From positions 25,435,054 to 25,499,053 of the forward strand of contig NC_092562.1 of NCBI RefSeq assembly GCF_037975245.1: 64,000 nucleotides of DNA. The letters run 5' to 3'. The stretch's first letter is position 1; each line of letters starts with the position of its first letter. A program made the position numbers and the translations under genes. Positions 24,000 through 37,200 of this stretch are shown here, piece after piece. The notes under the pieces were generated by a model that saw nothing but the letters and a program-made list of their open reading frames with translations, was not told where the DNA came from and did not search any database. Source of the stretch: Apostichopus japonicus (Eukaryota > Echinodermata > Holothuroidea > Aspidochirotida > Stichopodidae).

Positions 24000-24998
24000 A
24001 ACACTATTTTAAACAATGGTAAAAGTTTTTTAATTACCCTAACAACTTTACTTGACTTGACTTGACGACGACGATGATGTCTCTATAAGTGATCCTCATG
24101 AAATTGCAAATGCTACTATCTTACATAATCATACATTCCTAACCCATGTAATCATGCATATTAACATACCTTCGGTAATCATCCTTACCCAACTATAACC
24201 AAGCTGATCTGGCTATTGAGTTAATTTGATTCAGGACTAATATACGACATTGCCCTCTGTCAAAATGCTGGAGCGCCCCTTCGTCTGATGGAAAGTTGTT
24301 TACTAATCAATTCTCAATAAAAATCGAACATGAATATGTAAGCAGTAATTCAAATGGAATACAGAGAGCCAAGATAATAAATTCTGTGTAAAACCAATTT
24401 ATGCAATCTATTAACGCTTAGATAAACTATACTTACAGGAAAGAAAAAAATTCTCTGCATTTGATTCAGCAACACAACCTTTTAAGATGTAACTTTTTGT
24501 GAGAAATTCATGTTGAATTCCAACAGACTATCCCATCCAATATTCCATCCCATGCCATGATATGGGTAATAACTATTGTTAATGAGAAACGTATCTGAAC
24601 TTATACCTGTTTACACAATAGTATATAATATCATTGTCTCATAACTGATAACAATATAAGAATATGTGTGTCTGTACTTGTTTTCTTTTCTAAAAACAAA
24701 GAAATTGCAAGTCCTCAGATGAAAAGAATCAACAGGTCCTCAGAAAAATGTCATTGTTAAGGGGTATTGTCAAGGTTATGGTACGTGAAGAGTGGAAGAA
24801 ACACCTGGGTCCTCAGTCTGAATGTAAAACACACCTGGGTGTGTCTGTGTCTGTTTAGAGTAGTTTTGAGGAGCTGGGGGTTGAATTTGGGTTATCTGTG
24901 ACATTTCTGTTTGCTGATATGGATGATATATTTGCTGAATTCCAGTGTGTTTGTTAGTTTTGATCCTCTTATCAAGTACTTCGTGGAAATAACCATAT
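24000..24998. other. Stretch downstream of FREP stop codon
   Basis: Contains the expected FREP 3' UTR on the minus strand below 24999. I did not find a convincing minus-strand AATAAA close to the stop. No other gene was seen. Confidence 0.5.
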
Positions 24999-25255
24999 CT
25001 AGACCGGTCTTATCTTCATTTCTGTGTATTTGATGTTAAATTGACTTCCAGGTAGATCATACCACTGTATGCTTGATCTATCACCATCTGCTGTCATGTA
25101 GTCACCATTGAGGTTAGAATTTGCACAGCTCTTGTACCACCAGGCACCATGGCGTTCAACAGCACAGTTAGTTCTGCCTGTATCATCATTGTCCCTGTCA
25201 AAGGTACTGAAGGCAGAGTTAAGATGATAACTCAAAGCAATACCATCAGAGGCAT
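24999..25255 (-). CDS. FREP exon 7: end of fibrinogen domain and stop
   Basis: 257 nt, phase 1 in, ending with TAG at 25001-24999. Acceptor gtttaattcacag. Encodes the Ca-site-like FDRDNDDTGRTNCAV, the signature HGAWWYKSCANSNLNGDY and the C-terminal TEMKIRPV, a normal domain end. Confidence 0.9.
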
Positions 25256-28200
25256 CTGTGAATTAAACAAGTAAAGATGTTACCTTAAACTAAAATCCAT
25301 CACAATTAAGGGACCTATCACAATATAGACACATTAAACAATTAGTAAATATGATTGGATATATTAAGTTGAATCTGGGCAGTTCCGTAAACTCGGACGT
25401 ACATTTCGGATAGTTTATTGGTTCATATCTCAATGAGTATTTATATGAGGTAACTTTTAATTTGGACATTGTGTGTCATCTGCCTTCCAATGTTATGCTG
25501 TGGGGTTTTTATTTTTTACCTCCTTATAAGCCGCACAAAATTGTTTAAAAAAACCACCCTGTGACGGACGTACGTAGAAAAAGTGAATTTTTTTTCAGAT
25601 CATAAATCTTATTGTAGATCTGTGTGATTTTTAATGTTAAACAATTAAAAGCTTACATGCATCACGTTAATAAGACCTTAAACTAGAATAAGCAGTAAAA
25701 TCAAATTTGAATTTGATCACCTTCATGGGATATTTTCGCAAAGTTCTTGTGTGACAGACGTACATTTTTTAATGATGGATTTACATCTGCAAATTGTACG
25801 TCCGTCACAACACAATTGAGTTCCAAAAAAGCAAAGTTTAATTTGTATATTGTAACGTAACTCCCTCTGTTTCACAACTATTATTCTTACAACCTTGCAG
25901 CATGTTCTGTAACTACGGATGACAATTTATCTCAATACTAGACAGTACATATATATAGTAGTCAACATAAACCTGACACCTACAGTACAGAGACTATAAA
26001 AAAAAACACATACTCTAGCCCTAAAATTTGGGGTAATATATAGTTGAAAGAAGCTCCCTTTTACAACAAAAAACATTTGAACCACGAACCAAAAATTTTG
26101 GTGAATCCCTGCCAACTAAATTAATCCCTGTTAAAAAAGGTTTACATAATGAACTTAATAACAACCAAGTCAATGCCACATTCATTCAACTTGGCACCAC
26201 TGAGTTGGCATCAACAATTCCAAAATATACCAAATAAGAAATTCATATAATTTGATTCATCCACATTTTTACCACTTAGCTGAGCGGTGCTACAAGATTT
26301 TGATCCATGCTGACCTTAATGACCTTTGATCTTTGACAGTATTAGTAGGTTGTGTACTCACCAAGGGCAACTTACATACAATGTGTGAGACGCATCCAAG
26401 TTAACACCATGTGAGCCTGGGTACAAAGTCTTCAGTACTTATCAATGTTGACCTCAATGACTTCTTACCTCTTTACAATCAATGAGGGTTACTCATTTTA
26501 AGCAAATCTACATTCCACTTCTAAGTCTGTAAGTGCAAAGTTTACACTACTAAGTTAACCAGGAGCTATTGACCTCAAATGAACTTTGACCTTATGTTTA
26601 ATCTCTGTGACAGCATACATCAAATATTACTACACAGCAGGACATCCATGCTGAATCTCTGTGACAGCCTACATCACAAATATCACTACACAGCAGGACA
26701 TATATGCTTAATCTCTGTGACAGTCTACATCACATATCACTACACAGCACGATATTGATGCTTAATCTCTGTGACAGTCTACATCACATATCACTAGATG
26801 TGCAGCAGGACATTAATGCTTAATCTCTGTGACAGTCTACATCACATATTACTACACATCAGGGCATTTATGCTTAATCTCTGTGACAGTCTACATCACA
26901 TGTCACTACACAGCAGGATATTGATGCTTAATCAATGTGATAGTCTACATCACATTATACTACACAGCAGGACATGTAGGCTTAATATCTTTGACAGTCT
27001 ACATCACAAATCACTACACAGCAGGACATTCATGCTTAATATCTGTGACAGTCTACATCACATATCACAACACAGCAGGACATGTAGGCTTAATATCTTT
27101 GACAGTCTGCATCACATATCACCGTACAGCAGAACATGTATGCTAAATCTCTGTGACAGTCTACATAACGTGTCACTACACAGCAGGATATTTTATGCTT
27201 AATCTCTGTGGCAGTCTACATCACATATCACCGTACAGCAGGACATGCATGCTCAATCTCTGTGACAGCCTACATAACGTGTCACTACAGAGCAGGATAT
27301 TTATGCTTAATCTCTGTGGCAGTCTACATCACATATCACTACACAGCAGGGTATTTATAAAATCTCTGTGACAGCCTACATCACATATCACCGTACAGCA
27401 GAACATTTATGCTTAATCTCTGTGACAGTCTACATCACATGTCACTACACAGCAGGACATGCATTTAAATCTGTGACAGTCTACATCACATATCACCGTA
27501 CAGCAGAACATGTATGCTAAATCTCTGTGACAGTCTACATCACATAGGCTATCACAACACAGCAGGACATTTATGCTTAATCTCTGTGACAGTCTACATC
27601 ACATATCACTACATAGCAGGAAATTCATCTTAATCTGTGACAGTCTACATTACATATCATCATATAGCAGAACATGTATGCTAAATCTCTGTGACAGTCT
27701 ACATCAAATATCACTGTTGTATTTGAGTCATGTTATATATCATCATGTTATATTATCATTGTTAGCAAGTTGTGCTTGTCTTTGTGTGATACCTTAGCAT
27801 GTCACTGTACGAACATGGTTTCTATGTCTTTTCATTGCTGCACTGACTGTCATTTTGCTCGGTTCATGAACTGCATGTGATGTATTAGCATTTTCACTGT
27901 CAGTAGGCCTAATTATGCTTGATTTATGTGATGTCTTAACATATCACAAATGTGGGCCCAAATGAAAATAAAATGGGCCCCTCAAATTCGGGCCCAAAGA
28001 ATGTGTCCTAAAATGCATTTGAGGTGAAAACAAAATTTGGGAATACCTGGCCCCAAAAAAGGGCTAGGAATTTTAGATCGCCCCAAAATTTAGGCCTTCA
28101 TGTACCAGCCAGCAATGAACTAACAATTCTGAACCAAATTTGGCTACAATCCAACTTAATGTTGTGGAGTTATTGCAATGTAAAGATTTTTAGGTTTGGC

Positions 28201-31200
28201 TCTATAACCTCATTAATATTCATAAGTTCAGCGTCAAACCCAATAGGGCACACCTTCTCATTACACACAAACACACACTCACACAAACTTGACTGCATAG
28301 GTTCCTTTGCTTCCAGCAAGGAACCGGAAAAATAAACGACATCCAAAGAAATAAAAAAACAGAACATAACATTTAATAGTACAGAAACCTATAGCTTGGA
28401 CAAACCTGCAGTTCCATTAAAAGTTCCCAGTCCAGACAGTGTGTAATTGTCACTTTCATCGTTGATCCGGAACAAGTCAAACTTTGCGTAGTATGGTGCT
28501 CCATCTTTGTTCACCATATCGATCCGCAGTTGATAGTCACCTTGATTGGTGAGGTCATACAACTTATCATTTCCCAACCAAAACTCATGGTCCAGCTCAC
28601 CAAAGCCTTCTTTATAGCTCTGCCAGTTACGATAGAAGTCAACGGAACCATCAACACGACGTTGGAATACCTGTATATAATGTAAGAACGAAAAGAATAA
28701 TTCCAAATTATTTTCAATAACATTTCAATGAGAAAGTGCATTTAACTTCTTTGTAGAACGAACCTAAGGAAGGATGACCTGTGAATGAGCAGTAACATAA
28801 TCTTCCAAATTAAATCCATTCTGAACTGTAATTCACCCTTCTGTTAAGTGGCATGTTAGAGCAAAGTGAATTTCACCATCTACTACCATAGTTGATTGTT
28901 CACAGACCATGAATGAAAACTGTTCTGCTGTCTGTGTGTGTAATAGATAATCAGACCAATGTTGGATACTGTTGCTAATGTCTGAACTCTGTCCCATTAC
29001 AAATAATGGAATCTTACTTTCAAACTTCCATACTATTCGCTTTGGAAAAGAAACACCTGCAATGATTTTGGGCCCAGCTCTGGTTTGAAATGATTACTTC
29101 AACAAACCAAAACTGGCCTCATTTGCGGAGAGAACGGGCCTAGTATTAAGACAGACAGATTGCTTTTGTAATAAACTCTAAATCTATATCAAGAGAGCAA
29201 ACCATCTACTCTGAATCTACTCTGACAATCCCCAATTTATAGACAATGGAATCAAACACTGTAATGATCTTAAGTGGTCTTATGGAGGTTCAAAGTTAGT
29301 AAAGAAAAGTAAGAGTAAAGAGATGACGTAAAGACCGATGGGAAGAATATCCATGACATGTATTGCAACAATCTCCATGGTTACACAATTACATTAGAAA
29401 TTACTGAAGTTTATTGTGTCAGAACTTGTTTCTCATTCTAACGGATGTTTATTTGTTTCTAGCAAATTTCACTGCCACTTCAAATGTAGGCCTATAGCTG
29501 TAGGAACAGAACTCCTGACCCTTGCGTCACAAACTAATTCCGTACCAATCGTCCAAAGTGATTCTGCTGACCAGTGTGAAAGCTTTATATTAAATGATTT
29601 TATAACTGTCAATGAGAATGAGTGTATTACTATTGTACAGAGCACACCCTCGGGTGCTTATAATTTGACAATATGCACAGAATTTTGAGGCAAACTTAAC
29701 CATATTTACGACATATAGGATATCATAGTCCATCCTCCTCCATCAGTCATATTATACATATACAATATATCGTCTATACTATAGGATGTCATACTAGACT
29801 TACCGTCCATGCTCCTCCGTCAGTCATATTATACATATACAATACATCGTCTATACTATAGGATGTCATACTAGACTTACCGTCCATGCTCCTCCGTCAG
29901 TCATATTATACATATACAATACATCGTCTTTACTATAGGATGTCATACCAGACTTACCGTCCATGCTCCTCCGTCAGTCATATTATACATATACAATATA
30001 TCGTCTTTACTATAGGATGTCATACTAGACTTACCGTCCATCCTCCTCCGTCAGTCATATTATATACCGTATATACAATATATCGTCTATACTATAGGAT
30101 GTCATACTAGACTTACCGTCCATGCTCCTCCGTCAGTCATATTATACATATACAATACATCGTCTATACTATAGGATGTCATACTAGACTTACCGTCCAT
30201 GCTCCCCCGTCAGTCATATTATACATATATAATACATCGTCTTTACTATAGGATGTCATACCAGACATACCGTCCATGCTCCTCCGTCAGTCATATTATA
30301 CATATATACAATATATCGTCTATACTATAGGATGTCATACTGGACTTACCGTCCATCCTCCTCCATCATTCATATTATACATATACAATATATGGTCTAT
30401 ACTATAGGATGTCATACTAGACTTACCGTCCATCCTCCTTCAGTCATATTATACATATACAGTACATCGTCTATACTATAGGATGTCATACTAGACTTAC
30501 CGTCCATCCTCTTCCATCAGTCATATTATACATATACAATACATTTTCGTCTATACTATAGGATGTCATACTAGACTTACCGTCCATCCTCCTTCAGTCA
30601 TATTATACATATACAATACATCGTCTATACTATAGGATGTCATACTAGACTTACCGTCCATCCTCCTTCAGTCATATTATACATATACAATACATCGTCT
30701 ATACTATAGGATGTCATACTAGACTTACCGTCCATCCTCCTCCATCAGTCATATTATATACCGTATATACAATATATCGTCTATACTATAGGATGTCATA
30801 CTAGACTGACCGTCCATCCTCCTTCAGTCATATTATACATATACAATACATCGTCTATACTATAGGATGTCATACTAGACTTACCGTCCATCCTCCTTCA
30901 GTCATATTATACATATACAATACATCGTCTATACTATAGGATGTCATACTAGACTTACCGTCCATCCTCCTCCATCAGTCATATTATATACCGTATATAC
31001 AATATATCGTCTATACTATAGGATGTCATACTAGACTGACCGTCCATCCTCCTCCGTCAGTCATATTACACATACAATATATCGTCTATACTATAGGATG
31101 TCATACTAGACTTACCGTCCATCCTCCTCCGTCAGTCATATTATACATTTACAATATATGTTCTATACTATAGGATGTCATACTAGACTTACCGTCCATC

Positions 31201-34200
31201 CTCCTTCAGTCATATTATACATATACAATATATCGTCTATACTATAGGATGTCATACTAGACTGACCGTCCATCCTCCTCCGTCAGTCATATTATACATT
31301 TACAATATATGTTCTATACTATAGGATGTCATACTAGACTTACCGTCCATCCTCCTCCGTCAGCCATATTATACATATACAATATATCATCTATACTATA
31401 GGATGTCATACTAGACTGACCGTCCATCCTCCTCCGTCAGTCATATTATACATATACAATACATCGTCTATACTATAGGATGTCCTTGACTTACCGTCCA
31501 TCCTCCTCCGTCAGTCATGTTACAGAAGACATCAAATAAATCCCCATTCCAGTTAGTTGGTTTGATTGTGTAGATGCCATCGGTTGTATAACCAGCATTG
31601 AAGACATCCAAGCAGTCCTTTATCTAATTATACCATAACAAGTTAATAGCAAGCAAGCAATCCATGAAGTGACATATCTTATCTTATTATGGATAATATA
31701 TGACCTTTGACATCAGTACACGATCATTCAGCTTTTTCTTCATACTTTTATTGGTGTATTAAAATAGGTAACAAAAATCCTACAGAACAATATGTTGAAC
31801 AAGGAAGAAACATTAACGTCACATGGAAAGGAGGTTCCTTATCCTATACGCACTCCAATGGACAGACATTTTGTTTGGTGGTTATTCATACAATATAGCT
31901 GGAAGCATTGATGCCTTGATACTTTGTGTCGAATTCATTGCAAATCTCTGAAGATTCTAAGCTATTACAAACAGAATGTTCTAATTGGCTCTACTGATAG
32001 TGTTGATGTTTCGAAGATTCATGGAATTTACTTTAAATGCCAATCACAACATCTAACCTTCTCTCCTACAAAGAGTGACATCGTAACCGAATAGTTTCAA
32101 GGGTATCTTTACTATTGGATGACAAAGGGGAAAAAATATACCAATTTCAATTTTTTTTTCTATTCATTTACAGTATTCCAAGTTTATTTCTTTGCTGTTT
32201 CTGTGAGATCTCTCGTCTACACTGGAAGTGATAATTAACAGCCAACATACAGTATTGTACAGCCAGGCAACATCATAATTGCTCATATCATCATCAAAAT
32301 TTGAATCTTAAATCTTACTCCTCAAACACAATATTCTCTTACTTCAAAATTGTATGTAATTAAGTGTGTAATTCTCACCACGATAGAAGGATCATCACCA
32401 GTAGTGGTTTCCATTGGGGTGGTCTGCACTGATTCGCTGGCTATCGTTAAAACAAGAAAACCCAAAAAATATCTCGTTTTGCTGACTCTTTACATCAGGT
32501 ACGATAATTTAGTGATATACAATCATGCTGTACTATCTAAGTGTGCTCAAATTCGAAGTGCTTCAGACAGATCCTTTTAGAGATCAGTTCTGATAAATAC
32601 ATCAACTCATGGCTTGTCTACCGTGCCAGCGTATTGACAAATTCTACCAACAATTCCAAGTATGATGGTATAATACGGTAAACTAGGGATGGTTAGGGCA
32701 TTAATTGTTCTCTGATAGGATAGCTAATTGATTAAGCTCTCGCTGATTTTTCTATTCTTCAGCTTTAGATTTTCATGGATGGTTTGACCGTTCTCAGAAA
32801 TAGAGAGACTTTATACTTGCAAAGTTCGGGAGAATCTAACTGCTCGAAAAAAGGAAAAAGTTCCCTTACTTACGGCATGTGTTGAAGTAATTACCGTATA
32901 ATTCCCCTGAACGGGTGCAATAACCCACGAAAGTGTCTGAATTAGATACAAAACTGATGTTTACTCGATCACATGGCAAAATTGGCGGTTTCCGTTAAGG
33001 CTTTGTAGATTATAATTGGGATTGAAAAAGTGGTTACAGTTTGACTAAAGAGGACAGCAACTACAGTGTCTATAACTGCAACTACATATGTATAAAACAG
33101 TACGCGATTTAAAGACCAACTATGGAGACAAATTTTTTGGGGGGATTTTCCATTAATTTGGGAGTTTACATACCCATAATCAACATGTGTAAAAAATAAT
33201 CTTCGAAAACCTTCTATAACCCATCAAAAAACGACCACGAAAATGGACATTTGGGTAGTCATGTGACATGAACCTCTGGAATGTCTGAAAACAGAGATTG
33301 ACCCAAAGGAGCCTCTGGTCACCGTGTGACGTCATAATGTGTATACCGCGAAAATCAAACGCTAAACTAGGCACTGTTTATACACAGATAGCGAAAAATT
33401 GTACTGTATTTGACTTCAACTTTCGAGCGTTTGAAAAGCTGTTAGCTTAAAACAAGAACATATGAAAGTAAACAACTAGTTTTAAGCAGAAAATTAAGTA
33501 AAATGGGTTATTTTATTAACATAAATTTCCACTCATATGGAGGCTGTCACGCCTGAATTGTATTTTAGCATTCCTTGTGGGTGGAAATTTCCACCGGGTA
33601 GCCTAGGCCTTTGCTAATTGAGGTGAACAATGGGGAAACGGGTTCTTCTCGGGTAATGTATGTAGATCCGAGCAAGTGCATAATGGGAAACGGGTCCATC
33701 GGAATTCGTAGATTGTGCTTTGGCGGGTAAGGGCAGGGGTCAACTTAAGGTCGCTATATAAGGATTGGGGTGTGGTTGGATGAGGCATTCTGTGTGAGTC
33801 TCACCACCGTCCGGTCTTCGCCGTCTTATTCCTCGGCTTCTGTGTGTTAGCCGTTATCCAGGCTTCTTTGTATGAGCCTAGGCTTCTTTGTATGAGCCTA
33901 AAGACTGGGAACGTTGATATTTTGTGGCGTTGCGTTTTAGCCTAAGCCATATCAGCGTATCCTGAGGATTACTGTGTGTATCCGTTCTTGTCTTATTCGA
34001 CGAAATCATTTTGGACACATTTCTGTGTATATGTACACCGCAAAGGGCCGTTTTACTGTGTGTTACGTCCCTGGCCGTTTGACCAAGTTAATCCGGGATT
34101 TACTAATAGGACGATCCCGTAAGTTGATTTTTTTGTCCGTATTACGCATTTAATTGGTATCTGTATTGTTGATCGCACAGTAGGGTTTGTGGAGAAATTA

Positions 34201-37200
34201 ATGTATTGTATTTTAAAGAGTCCTCGATCTATGGCTCGCAATTCAGTCAGTTTTTTAAAATGTTTGTCCATGCTTAGGCATACGAATTTGTAATTGTTTA
34301 GGGTCAAATGCGTTTAAAGCATTTAAGGTATTTTTAGGTCGTATAAGTGTGTACGAATTATAAGTTCGCCTTAGTGCCTTTGGTTGGGTTGATTGATTTT
34401 GTATATTATCATATGTAGTGGAACGGGTAGCTATCGCCAATTTGAGTGCGTTCTAACCATGTTCTGTTTCCAAACATCGGGCTGCCGCCATTTTGTTATT
34501 GTGATATATAGTATCGAGTAGCTATGTGTTTCATGGAAAGGGTTGACCCGGAGGTTCTTGGTATTATTTGGTAAATAGTGACACCATATTGGTTGTGTGG
34601 CTTGCTGACTTTACGTCAGATAGGGGCTATTGACGTCATAGTTTGACAATATTCGTTGGTATAGATATAAGTATAGCCATGTGTTTGCCATTTGGCGCAT
34701 GCCTGAGAGTAGTTTTGTTGTGTTTTTGTCATATAGGGTTGCAGTGTTGGGGCCCGACGGCTACGCTGGTGTGAGGGGCTCGCCGTACCGTCTGGAGCTT
34801 CCTGCAGGGTACCAGCCGGAAGAAATCTAAGCGATAGGGAAGAAGTCTAAGCGATAGGGAAGAAGTCTAAGCGATAGGGAAGAAGTCTAAGCGATAGGGA
34901 AGAATTAAGCGATAGGGCAGATCCTTAGTAGAGTTATTTGGAAGGGTTGGTTGGGTTAGCGAATGCTAACCGACGTGTGTATTTTTTGTGTTGGGTATAT
35001 ATATGTTTCTTTTGTCAAGACCAAAAAGTCATTGGTCGAGTTGTAAATAAATTATGTTTCATTTTGCAAAATTCCTGGTGGTCTGTCATTTATTTATGTC
35101 ATTCGTCTCGGGTGTCGAACGCTAAGCAGATTGAGACGTGTCCAGGTGGGGGATTACTCCTTTACTTGTGACAGAGGCATCGTTTACATAGCGGACCGTC
35201 AATAGGTACGTACGGTACAATATACTGTAGAACATGCAAGCAGCTTGCCGATTCCGTACTACAATTTGATCGCAAGATACCGCAGACTGAACAGAAGAAT
35301 ATACCTAAAAGATGCCTCATGCGTGATATGTGACGGGAAAATAGTTTACGTTACTGTCACCGAATTACCCCCCAAAACACTAAACATAATCTAACAACTA
35401 CGAGAAGACAATGGCCCGAATCGACCAGGGTAGCATATACATGACTAAGCTTCAGCTGAACATAGTGCTCACTCGTTTTAATATCCAAAAGTACAAACAC
35501 AGAAAAAGTATCCTGTCAATAAACCAAATTTAGCAGTGAATATCCAAATCCACGCTTCTCGTTCAATCCTGGGCGAAATACTACCGTGACTTTGTGTAGT
35601 TCCATAGAGTTAGGTCTAGTTGAAACAGGCCTTGACCAGTACCATCCCACAATCACAAGACAGTCACTAACGAAATAAAACGTCCGATCGCTATATAGTA
35701 CCGTTTTATTCCACTCCTTGGACCATGCAGATGCCGGAACAAACGTAACGGACAATATAACACATGTATCACGAACTCACGATACTGGAATACGACAAAT
35801 GACATGGATAAATGCGATGAAATCCTAACATGACTATTAACATACCCGGTGGGAGTTGTAACTCACTACATGTACTAACAATGCTACCTATAGGCACGGT
35901 CTATATACACGGTCTACATTGCGTGATATAATGTTACATGTAAGAACGGCCAGGGCGTGTTTACGAGGAGACTTGAAAGGGTCAATTTCACATTAGCTAT
36001 GTCCGCCACAGCTGTCGAAAGTATATGTTTCTCAGAATGAGACATTTGCAGCATACACTGAGGCAGGGTCATGCATGTGGACTCATGGGCATGAGATACT
36101 CCGGGTGCTGACAAATCTTTCCTCGTTGATCTCACAAAATTGATCCAAAGTCTACGGCGTTTTACGTCAGTTCTTCTACTCGGAAAGCTAAAAAAGCTGA
36201 TGCTTTTGTTGGCTGAGGTATAACTACAAGCTCCAACAACACAGAATTCTGGCATTTCGGGGAAAAAGGAGTATATACTATCGTTGATGTTTTGGGCAGC
36301 TCAAGTATACAACTTTACACACTAAAAGTATTGTTGTGAGTGCGTTATACCAACAGTGACGTCACATGGTCACCTGATGTCTTAGGAATGTTTCAGGAAT
36401 GTCTGAAAAAGGTTTCCTACAAAGCTGACTTTTCTTCCCATTTTTCACGTAGTTAACGTCCGAAATTGGTACAGTTAATTACAGCAATGTAATTGGAGTG
36501 AGTTAGGGATTATATACATGCAAAATGGTGGGATTTTATGTTCATTGAAAAGTCTCCATAGTTGGTCTTTAAGGGAACACAGGGAGTCACCGCACACAAA
36601 CAAAACAAGAGGGCAATTTACTGTCTTTGCGTGAAGTCAGGATGGTATGGTGATTACAGTGAACCAATGCATATATCTCTGTATCTATAATATTATAGGT
36701 CTAACAATACAGGCTAACCATATAGTTTTCACAGATCTCTACTCTATCAAATTATGGTAAATTTACCCATTTTAAAGTTATGTCTGTTTCAGTCCCAATG
36801 ACTGAACATGTACACAGACTTAACGTTTCTCTGGCTGGCAGTGGGTTTTTTGTGTCAGTTCACGACTCAAGCTGCACAGTTTTAATAATTATTGTAACTA
36901 ATCACCCAGACGAAAATAATTCCTGGCTTTTAAGCAAGAGTCAAGAAAACCCTGGGTTTCCCTGGATATCCAAGCTTTTTGAAAGTCCAGCCTTTTCCTG
37001 GCTTCATCTAGGCTCACAAGTCCACACTAGGCAGGAAAAGTGAGGGCAATGCTATCCTGGTTAGGCAGGAAAAGCCAGGATTTTGAAAGTCCAGCCTTTT
37101 CCTGGCTTCATCCAGGCTCACAAGTCCACACTAGGCAGGAAAAGCGAGGGCAATGCTGTCCTGGCTGGGCAGGAAAAGCCAGGAATTTGAAAGTCCAGCC

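Larger units (their letters stand above)
33113..36568 (-). mobile_element. Kolobok-like element (TTAA, THAP remnant) in FREP intron 3
   Basis: AGACCAACTATGGAGAC is a perfect 17-bp terminal inverted repeat at 33113 and 36568, each end next to TTAA (33109-33112; 36569-36572), the target duplication used by Kolobok and piggyBac. A minus-strand frame near the right end encodes a THAP-like N-terminus, and THAP is known from Kolobok transposases. The element is about 3.46 kb, of which about 1.6 kb is a nested solo LTR. No catalytic transposase region was found, so it is a defective copy. Confidence 0.82.

Noticed and set aside
26798-27202. 134-codon plus-strand frame (LNLCDSLHHISLHSRT repeats)
   Set aside because: Produced by the 54-bp minisatellite inside a FREP intron; no domain and antisense to the gene.
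26600-27713. Possible CRISPR-like array
   Set aside because: Units are contiguous imperfect repeats with no unique spacers, in a spliced eukaryotic locus; the same applies to 29718-31494.
29416-29688. 90-codon plus-strand frame in FREP intron 5
   Set aside because: No recognisable domain, splice or promoter support.
30000-31490. Extra FREP mini-exons in each 79-bp unit
   Set aside because: Units carry donors but no adjacent acceptor AG with a pyrimidine tract, so they cannot act as internal exons by themselves.
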